Below, piece by piece: positions 45,053 through 53,873 of a DNA stretch of 64,000 nt. This stretch comes from Myxococcales bacterium 68-20 (lineage in GTDB: Bacteria; Myxococcota_A; Polyangia; Polyangiales; Polyangiaceae): NCBI GenBank assembly GCA_001899635.1, contig MKVQ01000033.1:62001-126000 (forward strand), read 5' to 3'. The notes beneath the pieces are model-generated. The model searched no databases and was not told where the DNA came from. It saw nothing but the letters and a program-made list of their open reading frames with translations. The first letter of the stretch is position 1. Each line of letters starts with the position of its first letter. A program made the translations under genes and the position numbers.

Positions 45053-46216
45053 ATGAAGCGCGCTCCGCTCTTGCTCCTGCTCGTCGCCGCCAGCGTCGTC
45101 TGGCTGCCGTCCCTCCACCTCTTCTACTCGGTCGGCCCGAGCGAGCGCGAGGCGGTCGCGTCGATGCTCGCCGCCCGGCAAATCGCGGCTCCGGTCCCGG
45201 CCGTCCCGGCCATGCGGAAGGTCAACCCGGAGTGGGACTTCATGCGGCGAACCTTCGTGGTCCTCGCTCTCGCCAACCGCGCCATCGCGCGTCCTTCCGA
45301 GCGAAACGGGGCGCTCGCCGCGATCGATGCCATCGTCGACTCGACGCTCGAGCTCGCGAAGGAGAACGGCGACGAGCACTTCATGCTCGCCTACGCGAAG
45401 CGCGGTCCGTTCATGGATCGCAGCGCGCGGAGCCTCTTCATCGACGGCGAGATCGTCGCGATGATCGCTGCGCGCGACCTGGTCGAGCCTCGCGCTGCGA
45501 CGAAGGCCGAGGCCCTCGTCCGTGCGGCGCGGATCGAGCGCGCGATGCGTGCGAGCCCGAGCCTGTCCGGCGAGAGCTACCCGGACGAGTGCTGGACGTT
45601 CTGCAACACGACGGCGCTCGCTGGGCTGATGATGCTCGACCGCGTGGCCGGCACCGACCACCAAGCCCTCGCGCGCGACTGGGTCGCTCACGCGAAGGCC
45701 CATCTCGTCGACCCGAAGACCAAGCTGCTCGTGTCGAGCTACACGTGGGACGGGCATGTCCTCGAGGGTCCCGAAGGCTCCTCGCTCTGGATGAGCGCGC
45801 ACAACCTCCTCATGATTGACGAGGACTTCGCCCGCGATCAGTACACGCGCGCGCGAAGCGAGCTCGGCACGTCCTTCCTCGGCTTCGGGTGGGCGCGCGA
45901 ATGGCCGAAGGACGTGCCGCAGCGCCCCGACGTCGACTCGGGGCCGATCGTGCCCCTGCTCGAGGCGAGCGCAGGCTCGAGCGGCCTCGCCTTCCTCGGC
46001 GCGAGCGCATTCGGCGACGAGCGATGGCTTGGCTCCCTGCTCGCATCGCTGGAGCTCACCGGCTTCCGCGACGAGACGACGGGCCGGTACCGCGCGAGCA
46101 ACGACGTCGGCGATGCCGTCCTGCTCTATGCGCTCTCGTTCGGTCCGCTTTGGCACCGCATGAAGGGCCCGACCGACGAACGCGCTGCGCTCCTCGAGAA
46201 CGGAGGTCACCGATGA
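45053..46216 (+). CDS. Membrane-anchored helical protein of unknown function
   Basis: A 387-residue protein with an N-terminal hydrophobic segment (~residues 4-20, 'APLLLLLVAASVVWLPSLHL'). The rest is helical with repeated helix-loop patterns and conserved-looking features: 'GESYPDECWTFCNTTALA', 'VSSYTWDGHVLEGPEG', 'LWMSAHNLLMIDEDFARDQY'. The pattern is reminiscent of alpha/alpha-toroid proteins, but no family was recognised. It overlaps the next gene by ATGA, so they probably act together at the membrane. TGGAG lies just upstream of the ATG. Confidence 0.7.
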   Translation: MKRAPLLLLLVAASVVWLPSLHLFYSVGPSEREAVASMLAARQIAAPVPAVPAMRKVNPEWDFMRRTFVVLALANRAIARPSERNGALAAIDAIVDSTLELAKENGDEHFMLAYAKRGPFMDRSARSLFIDGEIVAMIAARDLVEPRAATKAEALVRAARIERAMRASPSLSGESYPDECWTFCNTTALAGLMMLDRVAGTDHQALARDWVAHAKAHLVDPKTKLLVSSYTWDGHVLEGPEGSSLWMSAHNLLMIDEDFARDQYTRARSELGTSFLGFGWAREWPKDVPQRPDVDSGPIVPLLEASAGSSGLAFLGASAFGDERWLGSLLASLELTGFRDETTGRYRASNDVGDAVLLYALSFGPLWHRMKGPTDERAALLENGGHR

Positions 46217-46449
46217 AGCGGCCCGCGATGCTCTTCGTGGTCGCAGCCTTCTTCGTGGTCGCTCACCTCGCGGCGCGGGCCGCCGGATGGGCGGAGCACA
46301 CCAGCGCGATCGCGGGCATGCCCCAGTCCGCGTCCTCGTGGGTCCTCGGACCAACTTTCATCGCGCTCCACCTCGTGGTCGTGGTCGTGGCGCCGATCCT
46401 CGCGATCGCCGGGACGATGGACACGCTGCTCTCGCTCCGGCGTCGCTGA
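46213..46449 (+). CDS. Small two-helix membrane protein
   Basis: A 78-residue protein with two hydrophobic segments ('AMLFVVAAFFVVAHLAARAA' and 'FIALHLVVVVVAPILAIAG') and a basic end (LRRR). The start lies in an ATGA overlap with the preceding gene, which supports it as real despite its size. Family unknown. Confidence 0.65.
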   Translation: MKRPAMLFVVAAFFVVAHLAARAAGWAEHTSAIAGMPQSASSWVLGPTFIALHLVVVVVAPILAIAGTMDTLLSLRRR

Positions 46450-46509
46450 CCGAACGGCCGGGGTGCGTTCGATCGGGGTGGCCCCCGGACGCAACGCATC
46501 GATCAGGCG

Positions 46510-47748
46510 TCACGCGCGCGGCTTCGCCTCGCCGCCTTCCCGCACGTACGCCTCGAGGATGGCCTCGTCGGTCTCGCCCGCCGCGGCGGCCTCGAGAGCG
46601 GCGCGCAGATCGCGATGCGCCGTGCCGCCTGCGAGCTCGCCGATCCGCACACGTCCGATCTCGTCGAGCCGTGGTCGGAGCGCCGCGAGCGCCCCGGCAC
46701 GTGCGCCCGCGTCGGCGCCGGGGTTCTCGACGAGCCTCCAGAGCTCCTCGTCGGGGACGGCACCTTGGCGGTAGCCCGCACCTCCGCCGGTGATGCGGCG
46801 AAGCTCGGCGAGCCACTCCTGTACACCTCGTCCACCGCTGGCGGCGGGGAGGAGTAGCGCCGCGAAGGGATCGGGCTTTCGATCGACGCACGCGACGCTC
46901 TTCTTCACGCGACTCACGAACGCGTTGCACTTCGCCTCCGCGCCTTCACCCACGAAGCGAAGGGTGAGCGCCTCGCGAGTGTCGAGCTCGACGACCGCCT
47001 CCGCCTTCGATCGCGTCACCGTGCGTACACCGGCGAACGGGATCTGGCGCAGGACGCCGCCCGCGCGCACCACGATTCCGTCCGCGCCTGCGACGAGGCG
47101 CGACGTCAGCCGCATACGGCGCAGGGTCATCGAATAGAGGGCGAGCACGGGGACGAGCGCGAAGCCGACGAGCGCGTAGCGATAGGCGTGATAGACGACC
47201 GCGCCTCCGAGGAGCGCGCCTCCGAGAAGCACGAGCGCGCGCGTTAGCCGCTGGCCGACCACGGTCCGCAGCGGCGCGCTCTCGACGACGAAGCCCGCCG
47301 CATGCCGGTCGTGGCGGAGATCGAGCGCCTCGAGAAGCGTACTCACGTGCTTCTCGTCCTCGACCAGGATCGCGAGGTCGTCCCTTGCCTTCCTCGCGGC
47401 GAGGTGGACGAACCGTCCGCCCTCTTCGCGCGCCTCGACCCAGACGGACTCGATCTGGTCACGCGGGAGGGCGAGCTTCTTCCGAAACCAAACGCCGGTG
47501 CGGTCGACCCGAAGCTCGCCCCGCCGTTCGCCGGTGAGGATCCCCTGCGGCGCGATCGCCGGAAGGAGGAGGAATCCGACGGCCTCGAAGCAAGCGATCA
47601 TCGCCGCGACGAACTGGTACGCCGGGTCGTGCGTCGCCTCGAAGAGGAACGCCAGGATGGCCGGGAGTGCCAGCGCGGCAGCCACGGCGAGGCCGCGCTG
47701 CCTCCGCCGCCTCCGGATCAGGGCGTCGCTGCTGCCGAAGACCGGCAT
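46510..47748 (-). CDS. Multi-pass membrane protein with PH-like segments
   Basis: A 412-residue protein. Hydrophobic segments lie near residues 18-38, 44-66, 165-185 and 190-205. Between and after them are beta-rich stretches resembling bacterial PH-like domains: 'GELRVDRTGVWFRKKLALPR' and 'VVRAGGVLRQIPFAGVRTVT'. The C-terminal ~100 residues are helical and Ala/Glu-rich. Function is unknown. It converges with the gene ending at 46449 and is divergent from the PP2C gene. Confidence 0.65.
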   Translation of the reverse strand: MPVFGSSDALIRRRRRQRGLAVAAALALPAILAFLFEATHDPAYQFVAAMIACFEAVGFLLLPAIAPQGILTGERRGELRVDRTGVWFRKKLALPRDQIESVWVEAREEGGRFVHLAARKARDDLAILVEDEKHVSTLLEALDLRHDRHAAGFVVESAPLRTVVGQRLTRALVLLGGALLGGAVVYHAYRYALVGFALVPVLALYSMTLRRMRLTSRLVAGADGIVVRAGGVLRQIPFAGVRTVTRSKAEAVVELDTREALTLRFVGEGAEAKCNAFVSRVKKSVACVDRKPDPFAALLLPAASGGRGVQEWLAELRRITGGGAGYRQGAVPDEELWRLVENPGADAGARAGALAALRPRLDEIGRVRIGELAGGTAHRDLRAALEAAAAGETDEAILEAYVREGGEAKPRA

Positions 47749-47837
47749 GGCGCCCCCATCATCGCAGAGCGCCCGCGCGCTCTACCAGAAAAGGAGCCGA
47801 CCTCGCGCCGTGTGTGTCGCTCGGCCGCGCGAGGTCG

Positions 47838-47843
47838 TAGGAT
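47838..47843 (+). promoter_or_regulatory. -10-like box of the PP2C gene
   Basis: TAGGAT lies 8 nt before the ATG at 47852, again a leaderless layout. Confidence 0.42.
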
Positions 47844-47851
47844 TGAAAACG

Positions 47852-48667
47852 ATGCCGTACCGGATGCCGGGAGCGCGTACCGTGATCGACTACGCGGGAG
47901 CGTCGGTCACGGGACGCCTCCGCGAGATCAACGAAGACGCCTGGGGAGCGATCGAGAGCGCGAGCGTCTTCATCGTCGCAGACGGTGGCGGGGGCGACAG
48001 CTCGGGCCGGCTCGCGGCCGATCTCGCGGTCACGAGCTTCCGCCGCGTCTTCTCCGTTCGCGACACCGGGCACGCGGCGCACGTCAACGCGCCACCGCAC
48101 TCGGAGCCGCTCGCCCTCGCGGTGCTCGATGCGAACGCCCGCATCGCGACGGCCGCCGTCGGAGACAGCGTCGGGATGGGCTGCGCCCTCATCGGCCTTC
48201 GCCTCGCACCTCCCTGGCTCGTCGCGGTCTCCGCGGGCGACTGCCGCCTCTACCGCTATCGCCGCGGCTACGACCCGGCGACCTACGCCTCGGCGGACGA
48301 GAAGGGCGGCGAGCTCCGGCGCCTCACCGTCGATGATGTCCTCGCGATCGAGATGTGGAAGACCGGCGCGACGCTCGATGAAGCCGCGGAGATCGAGCGC
48401 GCACACCCGAACGTCGTCACGCGCATCGTCGGTGTGCGCCCCGACCTCGAAGTGACCGTCAGCTACTTTCCGCTCGCGACCGACGATCTCTACCTGCTCT
48501 GCACCGACGGCGTGACGCGCCAGCTCGACGACCGCACCATCCGCGAGATCGTCTCCGACGAGGAGCAGGCCCTCGCCGATCGTTGCGATGCGCTCGTCCA
48601 GGCAGCCGACGAGCGCGTCGGCGCGGACAACGTCACCGCCGTGCTCCTCCACGTCATGGGCGGATGA
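47852..48667 (+). CDS. PP2C-type serine/threonine phosphatase
   Basis: A 271-residue PPM-family phosphatase. Metal-binding motifs are visible: 'GRLREINEDAWGAI', 'VFIVADGGGGDSSGRLAAD', 'VAVSAGDCRLYRY', 'LYLLCTDGVTRQL' and 'GADNVTAVLLHVM'. The acidic ligands are kept, so it should be active. It may oppose the Ser/Thr kinases of the window, though none is adjacent. The stop abuts the stop of the convergent DUF218 gene with no gap. Confidence 0.88.
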   Translation: MPYRMPGARTVIDYAGASVTGRLREINEDAWGAIESASVFIVADGGGGDSSGRLAADLAVTSFRRVFSVRDTGHAAHVNAPPHSEPLALAVLDANARIATAAVGDSVGMGCALIGLRLAPPWLVAVSAGDCRLYRYRRGYDPATYASADEKGGELRRLTVDDVLAIEMWKTGATLDEAAEIERAHPNVVTRIVGVRPDLEVTVSYFPLATDDLYLLCTDGVTRQLDDRTIREIVSDEEQALADRCDALVQAADERVGADNVTAVLLHVMGG

Positions 48668-49309
48668 TCAACCTGCGGTGACGCGGCCGTCCTGTTCGAG
48701 CGAGATCGGCGGGCCCACATGCCTTGGCCTCCGGCCACCGGCGACGTCGACGAACGCCTTCGTGCGCGAGATCATCTCGCGCACCTCGAACCACGCGGCG
48801 CCGCGATAGAGCCGGCGATCCGCGGCGGCGCCTTCGGCCTCCATGCCGAGCGACCGCGCGACCCAGAGCGCTCGCGGGAGGTGGAACCGCTGGGTGACGA
48901 CGACGATGCGCGAGGCGCCGAAGACGTGCTTCGCGCGCCACACGGAGCTGTAGGTATCGAAGCCGGCGTGGTCCATGAAGATCGCCGACGGTGGAACTCC
49001 TCGTGCCTCGAGCCACGACCGCATCGCGTTCGGCTCGTCGTAGTCGGGCCTCCCGTGATCGCCGCTGACGAGGATCCGCTTCACGCGCCCGGCGCGGTAG
49101 AGGGCGAGCCCCTCGGCGAGACGATCGTGGAGCACCCACGACGGCGTACCGTCACCGGCCACGCCCGCGCCGAGCACGAGTGCGCAGTCGACCGGCCCCG
49201 AGCCCGTACGCCGACTGCCGCCGACGAGCACGGCGGCGTTCACGACGGCGACGACGAGCCCGACGGCGACGAGCGCGGCGAGAGTGAGGCGGCGGCTACG
49301 GGTGCGCAT
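48668..49309 (-). CDS. DUF218 (YdcF/SanA-like) membrane protein
   Basis: A 213-residue protein with one N-terminal transmembrane segment ('LTLAALVAVGLVVAVVNAAV') and a DUF218 domain: 'DCALVLGAGVAGDGTPSWVL', 'RLAEGLALYRAGRVKRILVS', 'GDHGRPDYDE', 'DTYSSVWRAKHVFGASRIVV', 'TQRFHLPRALWVAR'. Family members such as SanA affect envelope permeability. No other envelope gene adjoins it except operon C, which runs on the same strand upstream. Confidence 0.85.
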   Translation of the reverse strand: MRTRSRRLTLAALVAVGLVVAVVNAAVLVGGSRRTGSGPVDCALVLGAGVAGDGTPSWVLHDRLAEGLALYRAGRVKRILVSGDHGRPDYDEPNAMRSWLEARGVPPSAIFMDHAGFDTYSSVWRAKHVFGASRIVVVTQRFHLPRALWVARSLGMEAEGAAADRRLYRGAAWFEVREMISRTKAFVDVAGGRRPRHVGPPISLEQDGRVTAG

Positions 49310-49379
49310 GACACCCGGTACGCCGAGCTCGACCGATCGATTCCCGGTCAGCGACCGATTCTGTCGTGACGAGGAGGCG

Positions 49380-51164
49380 TCAGCGGATCAACGACAGCGG
49401 CGTCTCCACGAGCTTCCGCTGGGCCATGCCACCGGGATAGGCGTAGCTCGCGTAGATGTCCCACCCCCAGAGCGTCGCGGTGAACGCCCCCTCGCTTCGC
49501 ATGCGCTGGAGACCGTAGTGGCAGACACCCGTGGCGAACGTATCGCCGGGCTTCCTGTTCCGTGAGAGGTCGACCCTGACGTATTCGTACTCGCTTCTCG
49601 TTCCGATCGGCTTCCATCCCGTCAGGTTGCCGGCGCACTCGAGCCAGACGTCCCTGAACTCGCCGCCGGTCTTGGCTCTCACGATGACGAGTGACGTCTC
49701 GGCATAGGTTGGATCGGCATAGAAGCTGTACGCGTTCAGGTACTGGCCAGTCGGAACGACGTTGACGAACTCCGGGTCTCCCCAGCTCGCATGGCCGCTG
49801 CTGTCGCCGCCACCTCCTCCGGTCATATGCGCGGCGAGATAGATCGGATGGTCGACATCCTGCGTGCGAACGACGAACGGCTCGCCGGTCCCGGAATAGA
49901 AGGTGGCCACCTCGCCCGCAGACAAGGTCGTGGGCGCGCCGGGCGGCACCACCGGATCGTAGTCGAGCCGCGTCCCGTCGCGCGCCGCGACCATGCGGTA
50001 AGGCACTGGCTCCCCCTCGTTGCCGAGGCGCGGGCGATAGCCGACGCCGACGTATTCGGATCCCCACTGTTCGAAGGCAGGGAGCTGTTGGGCCAGATGG
50101 TCACACGCATAGCGGTTCGATGGGATGCGAGCGCAGACGTTCCCGCCGATGATCGACGTCGGCTTGCTCGAAGCGACGATGCTCCCGGTGAGCTCCTCCC
50201 CCTGGACGAGCTGCAGCAGCTGCCCCTTGCCGAGGCGGTACGTTGCCGGCACCCGCGCGAGACTGGCCGGAACACCAGGGCCGCCCTGGATGTCGAGCGT
50301 CGGGACGATGGTCACCTCGGTGTCGTCTTCGGAGGCGATGATCTGCGCGGAGGGGCCTTCGCCCTGACTCCAACCGTTGACGAGGATGTGCTGCTTCGCC
50401 CACGTCGCTACGGGGAAGACGAGCGTTGCCGTCGGCGTCAAGCTCGCCGCTCCGCCGAATGGATAGATGGTCGAGACGGCCACCGGTACGGTCGTCTTCA
50501 GATGGAACGCAGAGCCGACGGCGGTACCGCTGATCGACCATCCGCCGACCCTTGAAGCCACGACGCGAGCCGGACAGGGAATGAACGACGCCGACGAGAG
50601 ACGAGGAGCGTCTGGATCGCCGTCGGAGACGAAGAGGGCCACACTCTCGTTCGGAGGAATGGGCCCGACATGGGGAGTCAACGCGGCATCCCCCGGATTC
50701 ATGCGGAACATCGACTTCGAGACATCGATATCCGCGCCGTCGAGCTCGAGCGATACCTCGACCGGCTGGTTCGACGGATTGACGATGTACGCGGCATAGC
50801 AGGATGGTGCGAGCTCTTTGTCGAGGGACGGCGGGACCTGGAGATAGAACCCGCAGCCGTACGAGCTCCGATCGGCGGCCGCGGCGGAGCACGGCTCCTG
50901 GCATCGGCCAGCACCGCACGCGAGCTCGGGGCGGCACGTCTCGACGACGGTTCCCGAGCAGCCCTCGATGACCGAACGACCGTCGAGCGAGCACTGGAGG
51001 CGGCAGTCCGGAGCGTCGACGGAGGCATCCCCCTCGAAGGTCACCTCCTCGCGCTGGCGGAATCCGCTACCCCGGTTGTCCCCGCAGGCGCCCATGTACA
51101 CGGGGGAGAGCGCGAGCCCGAGAATCGCAACCACGGCTCCGTGAGAGACCCGCACCCGCTTCAT
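49380..51164 (-). CDS. Operon C IgGFc-binding-domain lipoprotein
   Basis: A 594-residue lipoprotein, last gene of operon C. Signal segment ends 'SPVYMGACGDN'. The cysteine-rich head shows 'CRLQCSLDGRSVIEGCSG' and 'CGAGRCQEPC'. The IgGFc-binding-like domain has 'VSTIYPFGGAASLTPTAT', 'FVNVVPTGQYLNAYSFYAD', 'YAETSLVIVRAK' and a terminal 'YASYAYPGGMAQRKL'. It is the most diverged of the three paralogues. It starts in an ATGA overlap with the RCC1-like gene. Confidence 0.82.
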   Translation of the reverse strand: MKRVRVSHGAVVAILGLALSPVYMGACGDNRGSGFRQREEVTFEGDASVDAPDCRLQCSLDGRSVIEGCSGTVVETCRPELACGAGRCQEPCSAAAADRSSYGCGFYLQVPPSLDKELAPSCYAAYIVNPSNQPVEVSLELDGADIDVSKSMFRMNPGDAALTPHVGPIPPNESVALFVSDGDPDAPRLSSASFIPCPARVVASRVGGWSISGTAVGSAFHLKTTVPVAVSTIYPFGGAASLTPTATLVFPVATWAKQHILVNGWSQGEGPSAQIIASEDDTEVTIVPTLDIQGGPGVPASLARVPATYRLGKGQLLQLVQGEELTGSIVASSKPTSIIGGNVCARIPSNRYACDHLAQQLPAFEQWGSEYVGVGYRPRLGNEGEPVPYRMVAARDGTRLDYDPVVPPGAPTTLSAGEVATFYSGTGEPFVVRTQDVDHPIYLAAHMTGGGGGDSSGHASWGDPEFVNVVPTGQYLNAYSFYADPTYAETSLVIVRAKTGGEFRDVWLECAGNLTGWKPIGTRSEYEYVRVDLSRNRKPGDTFATGVCHYGLQRMRSEGAFTATLWGWDIYASYAYPGGMAQRKLVETPLSLIR

Positions 51165-52549
51165 GGCAGCACCACTTCCTGCGGAACGAGGCTCGGTACC
51201 TTGAGCTTTCCGCTGCCGAGCTGCCCGTAATAGTTCGAGCCCCAGCAATAGATCTTCCCGGTCGTCAACAGTGCACACGTGGAGTCCAGCATCGTCCTCA
51301 CCTGCGCAGCAGGCGCTGGCAGCCCTTTGACCATGACCGCCTCGAACGCATGGTCCTTCGTCCCGTCCCCCGCTTGGCCGCTCGCGTTGTACCCCCAGCA
51401 GTAGACCGCACCGGATGCCGCCACCGCACACCACCGCTGCGGCCGCTCCACGACGAGCATGGCGTCGACGAGCTTGATGATGATGCGTGTCGTCGCGATC
51501 CCAACGAGCGGCTCCGGCGCCACGACGGGCTGCGGCAACGCCCGGTCGAGGCGCGGCCTGTTGGTCTGACTCCCCGAAACGACCTCGTAGGAGGCGCCCC
51601 AGCAGTAGCCGATGCCCCCCGCCGTCGCGCACGCGCTGTTGCTCGTCACATCGATCGAAGAGACGTGGCCGAGCGCGATCGCCCTCGGGTGCGGATCGGG
51701 GAAGAGCGAGGTGATGCGTGCGAGCGGCGGGTTTGCTCCCCAGCTCAACGTCGATCCGTCTTCCCGGAGCGCGAACGAAGCCCCGCCGACAACGACGTCG
51801 CGGATCGGCGCTCCGGGAGGAAGGGGCATCGCTCGTGGAGCGAGCTCGGCCCACGAAGGTGCCGAGTCGATCGGCGCAAGCTGAGCGAAGGTGTTCTTTC
51901 CCCAGCAGAGGAGGCCGTCGTCGACCGACGCGCACGTGACCTCCGGGCCCTTGCTCACGCGCTTCGCGGGCGGGATGGGGAGCTTCACCGGCTCGCGCTC
52001 CGTGGTGACCGCGCCTGCGTCGTCGCGCAGATACGGCCCTGTCCCCCAGCACGAGGCCGCGCCGCTCTTGCTGAGCGCACACGTATGATCGAGCTGTACG
52101 ATGTCTGTGAGGCCGGCCACACGCGCGGCCGTCGGGCTGTCCTCCGTATCCGTCTGCCCACGCCCGAGCTGGCCGGCCCCGTTTGCGCCCCAGCACACCG
52201 CCGTGCCGTCGCCGAGCAGCGCGCAGAAGCCCTCGCTCCGATCGGCATCGATCGCCCCGAGCGTCGTCACGAGAGACGTGGCGCACGGCGGCGAGACGCA
52301 AGAGATCGGGAGAGGCCCTCCGTCGAACCACCCTGCGTCGCGCGACTCCACGGGGTCGGACGCTCCGTCGTCGAGCGTCGAAGCGTCGTCCGTCATGGGC
52401 GCGTCCGGCCCCGCGTCGGACACGTGGAGATCGATCTCGTCGTCGCCGTCGCTCGAGCAGCTCGCCACCGCACCTGCCGTGACCGAACAGGTGACGATCG
52501 CCAGCGCCGCGGAGAGATGTCTATCAAGGAGTCGTCTTGTGAAGCGCAT
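51161..52549 (-). CDS. Operon C RCC1-like seven-repeat lipoprotein
   Basis: A 462-residue lipoprotein with signal segment ending 'AGAVASCSSD' and an Asp/Ala linker. Seven RCC1-type repeats follow, for instance 'FCALLGDGTAVCWGANGAGQ' and 'TCALLTTGKIYCWGSNYYGQ'. The fourth ('SFALREDGSTLSWGANP') lacks both cysteines, as in A and B. The start lies inside the end of the upstream gene (26-nt overlap), so translation is coupled. Confidence 0.8.
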   Translation of the reverse strand: MRFTRRLLDRHLSAALAIVTCSVTAGAVASCSSDGDDEIDLHVSDAGPDAPMTDDASTLDDGASDPVESRDAGWFDGGPLPISCVSPPCATSLVTTLGAIDADRSEGFCALLGDGTAVCWGANGAGQLGRGQTDTEDSPTAARVAGLTDIVQLDHTCALSKSGAASCWGTGPYLRDDAGAVTTEREPVKLPIPPAKRVSKGPEVTCASVDDGLLCWGKNTFAQLAPIDSAPSWAELAPRAMPLPPGAPIRDVVVGGASFALREDGSTLSWGANPPLARITSLFPDPHPRAIALGHVSSIDVTSNSACATAGGIGYCWGASYEVVSGSQTNRPRLDRALPQPVVAPEPLVGIATTRIIIKLVDAMLVVERPQRWCAVAASGAVYCWGYNASGQAGDGTKDHAFEAVMVKGLPAPAAQVRTMLDSTCALLTTGKIYCWGSNYYGQLGSGKLKVPSLVPQEVVLP

Positions 52550-53873
52550 AGCCGTCACCGATCGCCCAGAGATTGGTATTGGACGTGCCTCGAACCCGAT
52601 GCACGGGCTGCTGGAGCGGACCGAGCAGCGAGGTCGTCGAGATCTCGTAGCTGCCGCCGTCCCAGACATTGCTGCCCCGAAGGACGCGGCCCTTCCCCTC
52701 CGTGCTCAACCAGAGGTTCCCCGGCTCACTCCACAGCGAGGTCGAGCCGTAGGGATCGACCTCGTAGGGCACGGTAGCGAGGTCGACCGAATACCCCGCG
52801 TCGTCAGCCGAGATTCGCACCACCTCCCGACGCGCCTTGAGACCGACGACGTCGTTCGGCGCCAGCGTCTGAATGTCGAGGAGCCAGCCCTCTTCTCCAC
52901 CGATCATCGGCGTTCCTTCTCGCTCCATGCACGGGAAGAAGATGTCGACGAGGACGCCGTCCGCGACTCGTTGATAGCCTGCGGGGGTCTTGCGCACTGC
53001 GAGCGCACAGGCCGCCCCGTATCGGGCCCTTGCACCGGAGAACCAGAGATCGTCAGGGCTCTCGCCGCCGGCCGCCACGAAGATCAGGTGCTCGTCCGGA
53101 TCCTCGGAGTCGTTCGCAATGTACTCGGGAATCCAACCCGGCGCGCCTCCGTCGACGCTCTTCCGGTGATAGATCGTGTTCGTGAGCCACGCGTAGACGT
53201 CGCCGGAGCTCGTTCCCCTCACCCCCAGCGCGGGAGAGCACGGTGCCAACCAGTCCCTCGAGTAGCCCTCGACCGGATCGGGGTCGCACGGGATCATCCA
53301 GTCTTTCGGGTAGCCGAGGAAGGCGTCGACCCGGCCGGGCTTGTTGTTGTCTTGGAGTCGATCGCGTGTCCACGACCAGGGCGCTCCCGGCGCGGACCGA
53401 GTCCCGTGATAGATGTATCCCGGCGAGACGGCGTAATAGGCCTCGTTCTCGTTCGGCGCCCATACGTTCCCGGCGTACTTGCCAATGCCGGGTTCGTTTT
53501 GCGTGCCGTCATCGATATAGGCCCAGGTGCCCTGAGCATCGGTCCACTCGAGCACCTTGACCCCGAGAACGGGGCTATGCGCGATGGCGAAGGCGCGGCC
53601 TGGCAACGGCCAGATGTCCTTCATGGAGAGCTCCGCGTCCGGCAAGGAGGTCGCGCACCAACCCGCCTTGCTGCATAGCGGTCCGGCGTCGTCGGCCTTC
53701 GCGTCCGCGTCCACGTCGAGGTCGGCCACGCTACCGTCCGGGGTCACGGTCTCTCCCCCGCCCGAATCCGGCCGCAGCTGCGCCTCTTCGGTGCTCGCAG
53801 AGGCGGCACATGCCACGGCGCCAGCGGCGACAATCGCGCCCCACCCGCACGCAAGAACATACGAGGCCCTCAT
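52524..53873 (-). CDS. Operon C second propeller lipoprotein
   Basis: A 449-residue lipoprotein with signal segment ending 'AGAVACAAS', a long acidic linker and the Cys segment 'CSKAGWCATSLPDA' shared with the second propeller protein of operon B. Its repeats are the most degenerate of the family ('VWAPNENEAYYAV', 'VRGTSSGDVYAWL', 'VRGTSNTNLWAIG'), but seven positions can be assigned. It overlaps the upstream gene by ATGA and the RCC1-like gene by 26 nt. Confidence 0.72.
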   Translation of the reverse strand: MRASYVLACGWGAIVAAGAVACAASASTEEAQLRPDSGGGETVTPDGSVADLDVDADAKADDAGPLCSKAGWCATSLPDAELSMKDIWPLPGRAFAIAHSPVLGVKVLEWTDAQGTWAYIDDGTQNEPGIGKYAGNVWAPNENEAYYAVSPGYIYHGTRSAPGAPWSWTRDRLQDNNKPGRVDAFLGYPKDWMIPCDPDPVEGYSRDWLAPCSPALGVRGTSSGDVYAWLTNTIYHRKSVDGGAPGWIPEYIANDSEDPDEHLIFVAAGGESPDDLWFSGARARYGAACALAVRKTPAGYQRVADGVLVDIFFPCMEREGTPMIGGEEGWLLDIQTLAPNDVVGLKARREVVRISADDAGYSVDLATVPYEVDPYGSTSLWSEPGNLWLSTEGKGRVLRGSNVWDGGSYEISTTSLLGPLQQPVHRVRGTSNTNLWAIGDGYALHKTTP

